Shown here: positions 55,062 to 63,810 of the stretch, one piece after another
How positions within the stretch are numbered: the stretch's first letter is position 1
Layout: the number at the start of each line of letters is the position of its first letter
DNA from: Sphingomonas panni
GTDB taxonomy: Bacteria > Pseudomonadota > Alphaproteobacteria > Sphingomonadales > Sphingomonadaceae
Direction: 5' to 3'
DNA: 64,000 bases
NCBI RefSeq assembly: GCF_022664435.1
Contig: NZ_JAKREU010000001.1
Span: 186,001 to 250,000 of the forward strand
Made by a program: the position numbers and the translations under genes
The notes under the pieces: generated by a model
Seen by the model: the letters and a program-made list of their open reading frames with translations, nothing else
Databases searched by the model: none
What the model was told of the DNA's origin: nothing

Positions 55062-55966
55062 CCGAACAGGATCGCCGACAGCTTGCGCCGCTGCTGCGAC
55101 ACCCACGGATCTTCCAGGCCCACCGCCTCGAAGACCTTGAGCAGTTGTTGCCGCGCGGCGTCGTCGTTCCACGCGCGGTCGGCGGCGACGATCTTCAGCA
55201 GCGATTCGGCGGCACCGTCGCGATCGCCCGCCGCCATCTGGCCACCGGCCAGGCGGAAGCGCGCGTCATGGTCGTCGGGATTGGCTTCCACCTCGGCCTT
55301 CAGCCCTGCCAGATCGTCGACCGGCTGCGCATCGCGGGCCAGCGCCAGTGCGGCGCGGACCTGTTCGATGCCCGGCTGCTTCGCGGCATCCTCCGACAGC
55401 GCATCCAGCGCCGCCTGTGCCGCGTCATGCTCGTCCAGCGCCATCAGCGCGCGGACCCGACCGGCGGCGACGGCGGCGTTGTCCGGCACCATCTCGGCAA
55501 TCTGGTCGAAGATCGACAGCGCACGCGCGCCGTCCCCTTCGCCCAGCGCCTCCTCGCCCATCGCGATCAGCGGTTCGATATCGGGGCCGGCGGCCGCGCC
55601 CGGCTGCACCGGCAACTGGCGCAGCAGCTGGTCGAGCATCTGCTTCAACTGGCTCTCGGTGCGCGCCTGGGTCAGGTCGGCGACCAACTGCCCCTGGAAC
55701 ATCGCATAGACGGTCGGGATCGACCGGATCTGAAACTGCGACGCGATGAACTGATTCTTGTCGGTATCGATCTTGGCCAGCACCACGCCCTTGTCGGCAT
55801 AGGCCTCCGCCACCTTTTCGAGAATCGGGGTCAGCGCCTTGCACGGCCCGCACCATTCCGCCCAGAAATCGATGATGACCAACTGCGTCATCGATGGTTC
55901 GACGACGTCGCGGCGGAACGCCTCAACGGCATCCTTTTCCGGGGCGGTCAGTCCTAGCGTGGCCAA
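55058..55966 (-). CDS. Thioredoxin-fold co-chaperone (YbbN-like) with TPR tail
   Basis: 302 aa from TTG 55966, chosen because AAGGA lies upstream and the ATG reading adds a basic non-homologous end. Thioredoxin domain with active site WCGPC (Cys39, Cys42) and IRSIPTVYAMFQG (cis-Pro). The remaining 160 residues are helical repeats of TPR type (ALSIFDQIAEMVPDNAAVAAGR and further), as in CnoX/YbbN chaperones, which hold substrates for GroEL and DnaK. E. coli YbbN lacks the second Cys; here both are present, so redox action is possible. First gene of a coupled unit. Confidence 0.92.
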   Translation of the reverse strand: MATLGLTAPEKDAVEAFRRDVVEPSMTQLVIIDFWAEWCGPCKALTPILEKVAEAYADKGVVLAKIDTDKNQFIASQFQIRSIPTVYAMFQGQLVADLTQARTESQLKQMLDQLLRQLPVQPGAAAGPDIEPLIAMGEEALGEGDGARALSIFDQIAEMVPDNAAVAAGRVRALMALDEHDAAQAALDALSEDAAKQPGIEQVRAALALARDAQPVDDLAGLKAEVEANPDDHDARFRLAGGQMAAGDRDGAAESLLKIVAADRAWNDDAARQQLLKVFEAVGLEDPWVSQQRRKLSAILFG

Positions 55967-56112
55967 GCGTCGATTCCTTATCCTGTGACAGCCGCCCCTA
56001 TGTGGGCACGCCAAGCAAAACAGAAAAGAGTTCATTTAGGGGTTGCGCACTCTGAAACCCCCGTCTAATAGCCCGCCTCACCCCAGCCGGTTCGCCGGTT
56101 CGGAACGCCAGA

Positions 56113-56187
56113 GCGGGCGTAGCTCAGGGGTAGAGCACAACCTTGCCAAGGTTGGGGTCGAGGGTTCGAATCCCTTCGCCCGCTCCA
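56113..56187 (+). tRNA. tRNA-Gly (anticodon GCC)
   Basis: 75 nt including encoded CCA. Acceptor GCGGGCG pairs with CGCCCGC; anticodon stem CAACC/GGTTG closes loop TTGCCAA, giving GCC; T-arm GGTTCGAATCC. A terminator follows 30 bp downstream. An open frame across it is not a gene. Confidence 0.97.
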
Positions 56188-56216
56188 GTTTCTCCAGGCA
56201 TTGCCATGGGGTCAAG

Positions 56217-56242
56217 AACGGTCCTTCGGGGCCGTTTTTTTT
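56217..56242 (+). terminator. Intrinsic terminator after tRNA-Gly
   Basis: AACGGTCC, a TTCG tetraloop, GGGCCGTT then eight T. One of the clearest rho-independent terminators of the window, 29 bp after the tRNA. Confidence 0.9.
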
Positions 56243-56311
56243 GTTTCTGGCGCATGATCCCTGTTGGCGAAGCAGCAGCCGGCCCGCCCTTTTCGCGCAG
56301 CACGAATCGAA

Positions 56312-56707
56312 TCAGGCGAAGGGCGACATCACGTCGTCGGGATGCTTGGCGGCATGTTCAACATATTCGACCAGCATGCCATCGGGATGCCGTACCAGCA
56401 TGTTGCGCCCGGTCGGTACCGCCTTGGGCGGTTCGACGACGATGCTGCCGGTGGTGGGGAGATGCGCGGCGTAGGCATCGAGGTCCTCGACCATGAAGGT
56501 CGCCCCCGTGGCGCGGAACGGCGCGAGGCTTTCAACGGTGCCCGCGATGAACAAGATCGAGGCGACCTGCGCGAGCTTCAGGTCATGTTCGGGATAGTCG
56601 AAGGTCAGGCGACGCTTCTGCCCGATCAAATCCTCATAGAAGGTGACGGCCGCGTCGATGGCGTCGAGCGGCAGATAGCGGCGGACCAGGATGTTCAGGA
56701 TGCGCAT
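56312..56707 (-). CDS. VOC-family (glyoxalase-fold) protein
   Basis: 131 aa, two-module beta-alpha-beta vicinal oxygen chelate fold. N-terminal RRYLPLDAIDAAVTFYEDLIG and C-terminal HPDGMLVEYVEH with the metal-ligand Glu in EYVE. Substrate not assigned; closest to the uncharacterised glyoxalase/bleomycin-resistance group. Single gene on the minus strand; no partner is evident. The 200-bp gap to the next gene (56708-56909) shows nothing. Confidence 0.88.
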   Translation of the reverse strand: MRILNILVRRYLPLDAIDAAVTFYEDLIGQKRRLTFDYPEHDLKLAQVASILFIAGTVESLAPFRATGATFMVEDLDAYAAHLPTTGSIVVEPPKAVPTGRNMLVRHPDGMLVEYVEHAAKHPDDVMSPFA

Positions 56708-56909
56708 GGCGGCAGTTCTCCCACGGCTGCTCGACGACCGACCGGGGGCGGTGCGAGCGGCGCGCGACGTTCGCGCTTTGCCCGGTCGTCGCTGACCTCC
56801 GCTGCCGAATCAGCCATGTGCCGATTCGTCGCATCCGAACATGACCATCCGGTGACAGGGGCGGTCGCCGGTCGGGGGGACCCGGTACCGGCACCCCGCC
56901 CGCGCCGGA

Positions 56910-58316
56910 TCAGAATTCCGACCAGTCGTCCTCCCGCATCGCGACCGCAGCGTTCCCCTGCGTCAGACGCTGCGGCACCGCCCGCACGGGGGCACGGACC
57001 GGCAGGCGCTGTACCGTGTCGCGCTGGTCGCGCACCGCCAGCACGCCCAGCTGGAACCGGGCGATCTCACCGGACAGCGCATCGGCTTCGGAGGCGAGGC
57101 TGCGCGCGGCGGCGCTGCTTTCCTCGACCATCGCGGCGTTGCGCTGGGTCACGCCGTCCATCTCCGCGACCGCGGTATTCACCTGCGACAGCCCCTGCGA
57201 CTGCTGCACCGCCGAGCCGGAGATATCGGCGACCAGCGCGCTGATCTCGCCGATGCGGCCGATGATCCGGTCGAGCGAGCGGCCGGTTTCGCTGACCAGC
57301 GCGACGCCGGTATCGACCGTCTGCACCGATGCGGTGATGCGCTGCTTCACGTCCTTTGCCGCTTCCGCCGAACGCTGCGCCAGCGCGCGAACTTCGCTGG
57401 CGACGACCGCAAAGCCCTTGCCCGCATCTCCTGCCCGTGCCGCCTCGACGCCAGCATTCAGCGCCAGCAAATTGGTCTGGAACGCGATGCCGTCGATGAC
57501 CGCGATGATGTCGGAGATTTCGGCCGAGGTGCGCTCGATCCGTGCCATGGCATCGACCGCGCGGCGCACGACCTCCCCCGATTCGATCGCTTCGCTGCGC
57601 GCGGTGCCGACGATTTCGTCGGCGCGCGACGCGCTGCTGGCGGTTTCGCGCATCGTCGCGGTGATCTCCTCCATCGCGGCGGCGGTCTGTTCGAGGCTGG
57701 CGGCCTGCTGCTCGGTCCGCTGCGACAGGTCGTCGGACGCGGCGCTAATCTCGCCCGCCCCCTTGCGGATGCCGCCCGCGACGGTCGACACCGACAGCAT
57801 CGTCGCGCGCAGCGCCGCGACGGCGGCGTTGAAATCGTCGCGCAGCGACAGGAACGGTTCCTGCAATTCGGCATCGATGCGCGCGGTCAGGTCGCCGGCG
57901 GCCAGCTTGCCCAGCCCCTCGCCCATGATCGCGACCATCTGCCGCTGGGTATCGCGCTCCCTCGCCGCCAGCGCGCTTTCGCGAAAGATCGCCATCGCCT
58001 TGGTAATGCGGCCGACACAGTCGCGATTGTCGGTATAGGCGACCGGGCTTTCGATATCCCCCGCCGCCAGCGCCTCCATCCGCACGACCGTCGTGACATA
58101 GGGCGTACAGATCAGCCGCGACGCGCCGAACGTCGCCGCGACGATCGCCGCCACGCCGGCGATCGCACCGCCGATGACGATGCCCGACGACAGCCCGCCC
58201 CCCAGCGCGGCCGTGATCGCCAGCGCGGCGATGCCGCCCGACAGCAGCAGATAGATCAGCGCCAGCACGCGGAATTTGACCCGGATCGGCGCGTTGCGCG
58301 AAAACCAAGCGATCAT
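56910..58316 (-). CDS. Membrane methyl-accepting chemotaxis protein with C-terminal DDWSEF
   Basis: 468 aa. Two membrane segments (about residues 17-36 and 42-63) with a very short link, so no periplasmic sensing domain of note. A HAMP-type region follows, then the signalling hairpin with [23 protein letters not shown]. The end, EDDWSEF, looks like the CheR/CheB-tethering pentapeptide (NWETF type). Probably sits in the inner membrane with cytoplasmic input. The MHYT-GGDEF-EAL gene lies 33 bp upstream on the same strand. Confidence 0.93.
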   Translation of the reverse strand: MIAWFSRNAPIRVKFRVLALIYLLLSGGIAALAITAALGGGLSSGIVIGGAIAGVAAIVAATFGASRLICTPYVTTVVRMEALAAGDIESPVAYTDNRDCVGRITKAMAIFRESALAARERDTQRQMVAIMGEGLGKLAAGDLTARIDAELQEPFLSLRDDFNAAVAALRATMLSVSTVAGGIRKGAGEISAASDDLSQRTEQQAASLEQTAAAMEEITATMRETASSASRADEIVGTARSEAIESGEVVRRAVDAMARIERTSAEISDIIAVIDGIAFQTNLLALNAGVEAARAGDAGKGFAVVASEVRALAQRSAEAAKDVKQRITASVQTVDTGVALVSETGRSLDRIIGRIGEISALVADISGSAVQQSQGLSQVNTAVAEMDGVTQRNAAMVEESSAAARSLASEADALSGEIARFQLGVLAVRDQRDTVQRLPVRAPVRAVPQRLTQGNAAVAMREDDWSEF

Positions 58317-58349
58317 CTGACCCCTCCCCCCTTTAGAAAATCGCGGGCA

Positions 58350-60680
58350 TCATGCCCGCCGCACCCGGACCGGCGCGACATCCTGCGCCAAGACGGTCGC
58401 CGCCGGCCGCCCGAACAGATAGCCCTGCGCCAGCGCGCAGCCCTCCGCCTGCACCATCGATCGCTGCACCTCGTTCTCGACCCCTTCGGCGACGACCGGC
58501 AGGTTCAATCCCTTGCCCAGCCCGGCGATGGCGCGGACGATCGATCGCGCCGCCTCGTCCTCGTGCATCGCCGACACGAAGCTCTTGTCGATCTTGATCT
58601 TGTCGAACGGAAAATGACGCAGGTTGCTAAGCGAGGAATAGCCGGTGCCGAAATCGTCCATCGCGATGCGGACGCCCAGCGTGCGGATCTCGCGCAGGAT
58701 GGCCAGCGACACTTCGCGGTCGCGCAGCAACGCGGTTTCGGTAATCTCCAGCTCCAGCCGTTCGGGCGCCAGACCGCTGTCGGCCAGCGCGTCGCGCACC
58801 AGCATCGGCAGCGTCGCGACGCGCAGCTGCACCGGCGATACATTGACCGCCAGCGTCAGCGGATCGGGCCATGCGGCGGCATCGCGGCACGCCTGGCGTA
58901 GCGCCCATTCGCCGATCGCCATGATCGTGCCGGCTTCCTCGGCGACCGGAATGAACAGCGACGGCGGCACCTGTCCGCGTTCGGGATGGTCCCAGCGCAA
59001 CAGCGCTTCATAACCGACGACATGGTCGTCGTCGGTCGACACCAGAGGCTGATAGACCAGCCGCAATTCGCCACGGCACACCGCATGGCGCAGGTCGTGT
59101 TCCAGGCTGCGACGGTCGCGCGCCTCGCGGTCCATCGTCTCGTCGAAAAAGGACGCGGTGCCGCGCCCGCTCTGCTTGGCGCGGTATAGCGCGACATCGG
59201 CATTGTGACGCAGCGTTTCGGGATCGCACCCGTCGCTGGGATAGGTGACCACGCCCAGGCTGCACCCGACCGCCATCGGGTCGCGCGCCGAATCCATTTC
59301 CTCGGCAAAGCGGGCGAGGATGCGCGCGGCGAGGCGGCGGGCGTCGTCCGACGATGCGATGTCGCGTTGCAGGACGACGAACTCGTCACCGCCGACCCGC
59401 GCGACCAGATCCTGCGCGCGGACGCAATCGTCGAGGATGCGCGCGACCCGGATCAGGATCGTATCGCCCGCGCCGTGGCCGAACAGGTCGTTGACCGCCT
59501 TGAACCGGTCAAGATCGACCGCGATCAGCGCGAAGGGCGCGGCGGAGCGTACCGCCTCGTGCAGGCCGATGTCGAAGGCGGCGCGGTTGACCAGGCCGGT
59601 CAGCGGATCGTGCGACGCCAGATGCTCGATCGCGCGCTGGGCACGGGCGCTCTCGGTCAGGTCGCGCAGCGCGACGACCGTGGCGGCACGGCCGCGATAT
59701 TCGATCGCGCGGGCGGTCATCTCGACCAGCTGGTCCTCGACCACGCTACCCCGGATGCGCGTGCGGACGGCATCGCCGCGATGCGGGTGCAGCATGTCGC
59801 GCGCCGGCGTTTCGAACCATGCCGCCGCCGCCGTTCCGACGAGCGCGGCGCGATCGACACCCAGCAGCGCGCACGCCTGTTCATTGGCGTCGAGGATGCG
59901 GTCGTCGCTGGTGATGAGCAATCCCTCCGACGTCGCATCGGCCAGCCCGCGCAGGTCGGTCAGGAACCGGTCGACCACCGACGCCACCGCCGTCAGTCCG
60001 ATCAGCAGCAGCGCCGCCGCGACGATCCACACCAGCAGCCACTGCGCCCCGCCCCCGGCTGCCGGTGCGGCTACCGGGCCATGGCCGATCATCGCCGATG
60101 CCATCGCCACGAAATGGATGATCCCGGTCGCCAGCACGAGGCCCATGGCCGGCACCGTCACGCGCCGTCGCCCGTCGAGGCGCAGGAACAGCGCGAACGC
60201 CCCCGACAGCAACAGCCATCCGACCGTCACCGCCGCCAGGATCGGCGCATGGTCGACCCGGTGGACCATCGAATTGGAAAGGGCAGCCATGCCGGTGAAG
60301 TGCATCCCGACGATACCCAGCGTCGCGATGGCCCCGTACAGCAGGACCGACACCATGCCCCGCGCCCGCCGCAACAGCCAGAAGGCGATGCCGAACGCCG
60401 CGACCGCGATCATCGCCGACAGCGCGGTCAGCACCTGGTCGAACTGCAACGCGACCGGCGTGCGATAGGCGATCATCGAAATGAAATGCGTCGACCACAC
60501 CCCGCCGCCGGCGGTGACCGCCGCCGATATCAGCCAGAGCAGACGCCGCTGGACGACGCATTCGAACGCGCGCTGCAACTGGGCAAAGGTCGACAGCGCA
60601 CTGACGACGCACAGCAACAGCGCGAGTGCGACGACCGGCAGGTCATGGTGCGAAACGATACTGGCAAACACATGCGACAT
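58350..60680 (-). CDS. MHYT-PAS-GGDEF-EAL cyclic-di-GMP protein
   Basis: 776 aa. The N-terminus is an integral-membrane MHYT sensor with seven helices; its conserved motifs STHFISM, GMHFTGM and IIHFVAM are visible and suggest metal binding with gas sensing. A PAS-like segment follows (SEGLLITSDDRILDANEQAC), then GGDEF with VARVGGDEFVVL intact, then EAL with YEALLRW, EITET and DDFGTGYSSLS intact. Both synthesis and breakdown of cyclic-di-GMP are possible. The gene precedes the chemoreceptor gene. Confidence 0.95.
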   Translation of the reverse strand: MSHVFASIVSHHDLPVVALALLLCVVSALSTFAQLQRAFECVVQRRLLWLISAAVTAGGGVWSTHFISMIAYRTPVALQFDQVLTALSAMIAVAAFGIAFWLLRRARGMVSVLLYGAIATLGIVGMHFTGMAALSNSMVHRVDHAPILAAVTVGWLLLSGAFALFLRLDGRRRVTVPAMGLVLATGIIHFVAMASAMIGHGPVAAPAAGGGAQWLLVWIVAAALLLIGLTAVASVVDRFLTDLRGLADATSEGLLITSDDRILDANEQACALLGVDRAALVGTAAAAWFETPARDMLHPHRGDAVRTRIRGSVVEDQLVEMTARAIEYRGRAATVVALRDLTESARAQRAIEHLASHDPLTGLVNRAAFDIGLHEAVRSAAPFALIAVDLDRFKAVNDLFGHGAGDTILIRVARILDDCVRAQDLVARVGGDEFVVLQRDIASSDDARRLAARILARFAEEMDSARDPMAVGCSLGVVTYPSDGCDPETLRHNADVALYRAKQSGRGTASFFDETMDREARDRRSLEHDLRHAVCRGELRLVYQPLVSTDDDHVVGYEALLRWDHPERGQVPPSLFIPVAEEAGTIMAIGEWALRQACRDAAAWPDPLTLAVNVSPVQLRVATLPMLVRDALADSGLAPERLELEITETALLRDREVSLAILREIRTLGVRIAMDDFGTGYSSLSNLRHFPFDKIKIDKSFVSAMHEDEAARSIVRAIAGLGKGLNLPVVAEGVENEVQRSMVQAEGCALAQGYLFGRPAATVLAQDVAPVRVRRA

Positions 60681-60892
60681 TCGGCCAGGACCCCCATCCG
60701 GCGCTGCTTTCCGCGACGCAGAATGGGGCTGGCCCGCTTAAATATCGGTGTACCGGAAATATCGCGTTTTCTTGGAATTATCGCGATCTCCGCTTCGGAT
60801 CACAGCAACGACTTACGGATTTTCCGCAATTTCCAAGATGCGGTCCAACGTCACCATGATCTCCGTTATTTCGTATTCTATATTCGGCGAGA

Positions 60893-63322
60893 CTATTCTG
60901 CCCGCTTCGGATCCGCCACCTTCGGCTTCACATAACGGTCGAGCCAGTCGGTCATCTGCCACAGCGTCTCTTCGGTCGATTCCAGCGCGCGATAGCCATG
61001 GGCTTCGTTGGGCAGCACGACATAGCGCACCGTCGCGCCATTGCCTTTCAGTGCGGCATACATCCGCTCCGACTGGATCGGGAAGGTGCCGCTATTGTCG
61101 TCCGCCGCGCCGTGGATCAGCAGGATCGGTTCCTTGATCCTGTTGGCGAAGGTGAACGGACTCATCTCGGTATAGGTCTGCGTCGCCTGCCAATAGGTGC
61201 GCTGCTCCGCCTGGAAGCCGAACGGGGTCAGCGTCCGGTTATAGGCACCCGACCGCGCGATGCCGGCACGGAACAGGTCGGTATGCGCCAGCAGGTTGGC
61301 GGTCATGAACGCGCCATAGCTGTGCCCGCCGACCGCCATGCGGCTGCGATCGGACACGCCCAGCTTCACCACCGCATCGACCGCCGCCTGCGCATCGTCG
61401 CGCAGCTGCTGGACATAGGTGTCGTTGGCCTCCGCGCCGTTCTCGCCGATGATCGGCATGGCGGGGTTGTCGAGGATCGCATAGCCCTGCGTCAGCAGGA
61501 ACAAGTGGCTGATCCCGCGCGGCCGGACGAAGCGATTGCCCTGGTCGACCGTCTGCCCCGCGACCTTGGCATCGGTATATTCCGCCGGATAGGCCCAGAG
61601 CAGGGTCGGCAGCGGCCCGTCGCGCTTCGCATCATAGCCGGCGGGCAGGTACAGCGATCCCGACAGCGGCAGGCCGTCGGCGCGATTGTAGGTGATCGTC
61701 CGCTGGGTGACGCCGGCCAGCGCCGGAGCCGGATCGGCAAAGTCGGTCAGCGGCTTCGCACTGCCGCCCCTGACCGATCGCAGCATGTAGTTGGGGGCGA
61801 GCTTCGCGCTTTCGCGGCGGGTCAGCATCCGCTGCCCCTTGTCGTCCAGCAGCGCGACGACGGTTTCGTAATAGGGTGCCTTCGCAGTCCACAGCCGCTT
61901 CGCCTCGCCCCCGGCCACCGGTTGCGCGGCGAGGAACGGAAAGGCCCCGGCCTTGGTCGCGCCGTCGCCGGTGACATAGACCGCGTCGCGCGCGGGCGTG
62001 AAGCGCATCACGTCCTTGCCCGCCGCATTCTCGTCGGTCATCGGAAAGCCGGGATCGCCATATTGATCCTGATAGTTGCGCGTCAGCAGCGTCCGCGCCT
62101 GTCCCGGGCGCGCCGGTGCGACGGCAAGGCGATGTTCGGTCCGCGTGCGCCATTCGCGGTCGATCACCATCGCGAAGTCGTCATTGCCCCAGAAGATGGT
62201 CGCGAACCGCGCCGGCGTCTGCGCCAGTTCGACCGGGGCGGCAGTGAACGGGGCCGGCTGCATCAGGATGCGGTCGTGGAACGCCACCTTCGCCTTGGGA
62301 TCGCCGCCGTCCAGCGCCTCGGCCCATACCAGGGTCGCGGGGGCGTCGGAACGCCACACCGCCTCGCGCGGGCCCTTCACCGTCGCGTCGAAATCGACCG
62401 GCAGGTCGTCGGCCAGCGGCCGGTCGACCAGCGTCCGGACCGGCTGTCCGTCGATCGTCGCCACCGCGATCTCGGTCGGGAAATAGCTGGCGGGCAGCAG
62501 ATAGCTGTAGGGACGCTTCAACCGTTCGGTCAGCAGGTAGCGACCATCGGGCGATACGCTGAAATCGGTAATCAGCCCCGGCTGGCCGATCGGCTTCGTC
62601 GCGCCGGCCAGGTCGATCCGCATCAGCTGTCCGGTGAAATAATGGTCGAACAGCGCCTCGTCGGTCGCGTTGCGCAACAGATCCTCATAGGTCCGCGCCG
62701 CCGAGGTGCGGCCCATGCTTTCCTGCACCACCGGCCCGGTCGGCGTCGCATCGGCAACCGGCGCCGCCCCGCGCCCGGCGGGCACCATGGTCGCGATCAG
62801 CGCCTTGCTGTCGGGCGTCCACGCGAACGGCTTGCCGAACGCCCCGTTCAGCCCGCGCGCGACCATGCGCGCGCTCCCGTCACGCTCGGCGATCCACAGC
62901 GACAGCGCATTCGCCTCCTGCACGTAGAATGCCAGGCGCGTCCCGTCCGGCGACCAGTCGGGCGCGGCAAAGCGCGTCCCGGCGGGCAGCTTCACCGCGA
63001 CGGTGCGCCTGGTAGCGATATCCTTGAAGCTCAGTGCATTCAGCCATTGGACGCGCATTTCCGCCTGGCCGTTGGTCGCGGGATCGATGCGATAGCCCGC
63101 CAGCCGCAGGATCGGCTTCGACAGATTGGCGATGCTCGGCAGGTTCTCGCGCCCCAAAATCGCCAGCGTGCGGTGGTCGGGACTGACCGCGACCGAGGGG
63201 GTCGGCGGCGTTTCCAGTATCTTTGCAATGGCGTCCGGCGCGCGGTGATAGCCGGTGGCCGGCTCCTGCGCACGGGCGGTCGTGGCAAGCAGCAGAGCGA
63301 TCAGACAGGCACCAGCGCGCAT
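60893..63322 (-). CDS. S9 family peptidase (prolyl-oligopeptidase type), secreted
   Basis: 809 aa. Signal peptide MRAGACLIALLLATTARAQ, then a beta-propeller-type N-terminal domain and a C-terminal alpha/beta hydrolase. Catalytic residues: Ser in AVGGHSYGAFM, Asp in HGAADDNSGT, His in NEAHGYRALES. The GGHSYGAFM box is that of S9D glutamyl endopeptidase-like enzymes. It cuts peptides in the periplasm; preferred residue is not certain. The gap before the next gene on the left (60681-60892) shows nothing certain. Confidence 0.93.
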   Translation of the reverse strand: MRAGACLIALLLATTARAQEPATGYHRAPDAIAKILETPPTPSVAVSPDHRTLAILGRENLPSIANLSKPILRLAGYRIDPATNGQAEMRVQWLNALSFKDIATRRTVAVKLPAGTRFAAPDWSPDGTRLAFYVQEANALSLWIAERDGSARMVARGLNGAFGKPFAWTPDSKALIATMVPAGRGAAPVADATPTGPVVQESMGRTSAARTYEDLLRNATDEALFDHYFTGQLMRIDLAGATKPIGQPGLITDFSVSPDGRYLLTERLKRPYSYLLPASYFPTEIAVATIDGQPVRTLVDRPLADDLPVDFDATVKGPREAVWRSDAPATLVWAEALDGGDPKAKVAFHDRILMQPAPFTAAPVELAQTPARFATIFWGNDDFAMVIDREWRTRTEHRLAVAPARPGQARTLLTRNYQDQYGDPGFPMTDENAAGKDVMRFTPARDAVYVTGDGATKAGAFPFLAAQPVAGGEAKRLWTAKAPYYETVVALLDDKGQRMLTRRESAKLAPNYMLRSVRGGSAKPLTDFADPAPALAGVTQRTITYNRADGLPLSGSLYLPAGYDAKRDGPLPTLLWAYPAEYTDAKVAGQTVDQGNRFVRPRGISHLFLLTQGYAILDNPAMPIIGENGAEANDTYVQQLRDDAQAAVDAVVKLGVSDRSRMAVGGHSYGAFMTANLLAHTDLFRAGIARSGAYNRTLTPFGFQAEQRTYWQATQTYTEMSPFTFANRIKEPILLIHGAADDNSGTFPIQSERMYAALKGNGATVRYVVLPNEAHGYRALESTEETLWQMTDWLDRYVKPKVADPKRAE

Positions 63323-63440
63323 TCGTAACCCCTTATGGTCGTTTACGCCGATCCTGACATGGGCAGGCGCAGGGCGCTAGGCGGTTGCGGGGATCGGCGC
63401 GGTGCCGGTTCAGCGCATTCATGCCTGCGCACCAATCGAC

Positions 63441-63532
63441 CGTACCCCGGCGAAGGCCGGGGTCCAGTTGGGAAAGCCTTCCCGTATCTCACCCACGTGC
63501 CCCGACTGGACCCCGCCCTTCGCCGGGGTACG
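63441..63532. repeat. Palindromic repeat of family A-like layout
   Basis: Left arm CGTACCCCGGCGAAGGCCGG, right arm CCCCGCCCTTCGCCGGGGTACG, with GGTCCAGT / ACTGGACC extending the stem. Layout is like families A and A-prime but the core differs, so it may be a further subfamily. Confidence 0.8.
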
Positions 63533-63645
63533 GTTTTCGAATGTTCCTCCGGCTATCGCCTGCGCGGGGATACGCTCGGTCGCAGGTCGACTTTTGGACC
63601 AAGTAGCAGGAATTTTGCGGGGAGCTGGCTCGAAGCGAATTGAAT

Positions 63646-63659
63646 CTACAAACATGTAG
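63646..63659. promoter_or_regulatory. Upstream activator-like inverted repeat 1
   Basis: CTACA-AACA-TGTAG, arms of five bases. Centre is about 94 bp upstream of the -24 element of the sigma-54 promoter, the range used by enhancer-binding proteins. Confidence 0.6.
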
Positions 63660-63694
63660 CGAAATTTACAACCTTATGGCGGCAAATCCCACAG

Positions 63695-63706
63695 CTACAC
63701 CTGTAG
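63695..63706. promoter_or_regulatory. Upstream activator-like inverted repeat 2
   Basis: CTACA-CC-TGTAG with the same arms as repeat 1. The centres of the two repeats are 48 bp apart. Confidence 0.6.
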
Positions 63707-63745
63707 TCAATCTCTAAGTCGTTGATATTGCTATCTTCGTAAAAC

Positions 63746-63761
63746 TGGCACGGCAGCTGCA
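63746..63761 (+). promoter_or_regulatory. Sigma-54 type (-24/-12) promoter
   Basis: TGGCACGGCAGCTGCA matches TGGCAC-N5-TTGCA with one change, and GG and GC are ten bases apart as the form requires. Transcription should begin near 63772, leaving a short leader before the ATG at 63811. RpoN is not in the window. Confidence 0.75.
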
Positions 63762-63810
63762 ATGTGGTTGGCATCACCGGAACCAACCGGAAATTCAGGG
63801 AGCCAACATC

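Larger units (their letters stand above)
63323..63810. other. 488-bp gene-free region: repeat and sigma-54 promoter region
   Basis: Holds a palindrome (63441-63532), then AT-rich DNA with two CTACA/TGTAG inverted repeats and a -24/-12 promoter upstream of the last gene. No supported gene lies in it. Confidence 0.8.

Noticed and set aside
56043..56474. 143-codon frame over tRNA-Gly and its terminator
   Set aside because: It runs through a complete tRNA and a rho-independent terminator.
60681..60892. AT-rich stretch before the MHYT gene as a small RNA or extra gene
   Set aside because: No ribosome site, no conserved frame and no terminator; too little to support a call.
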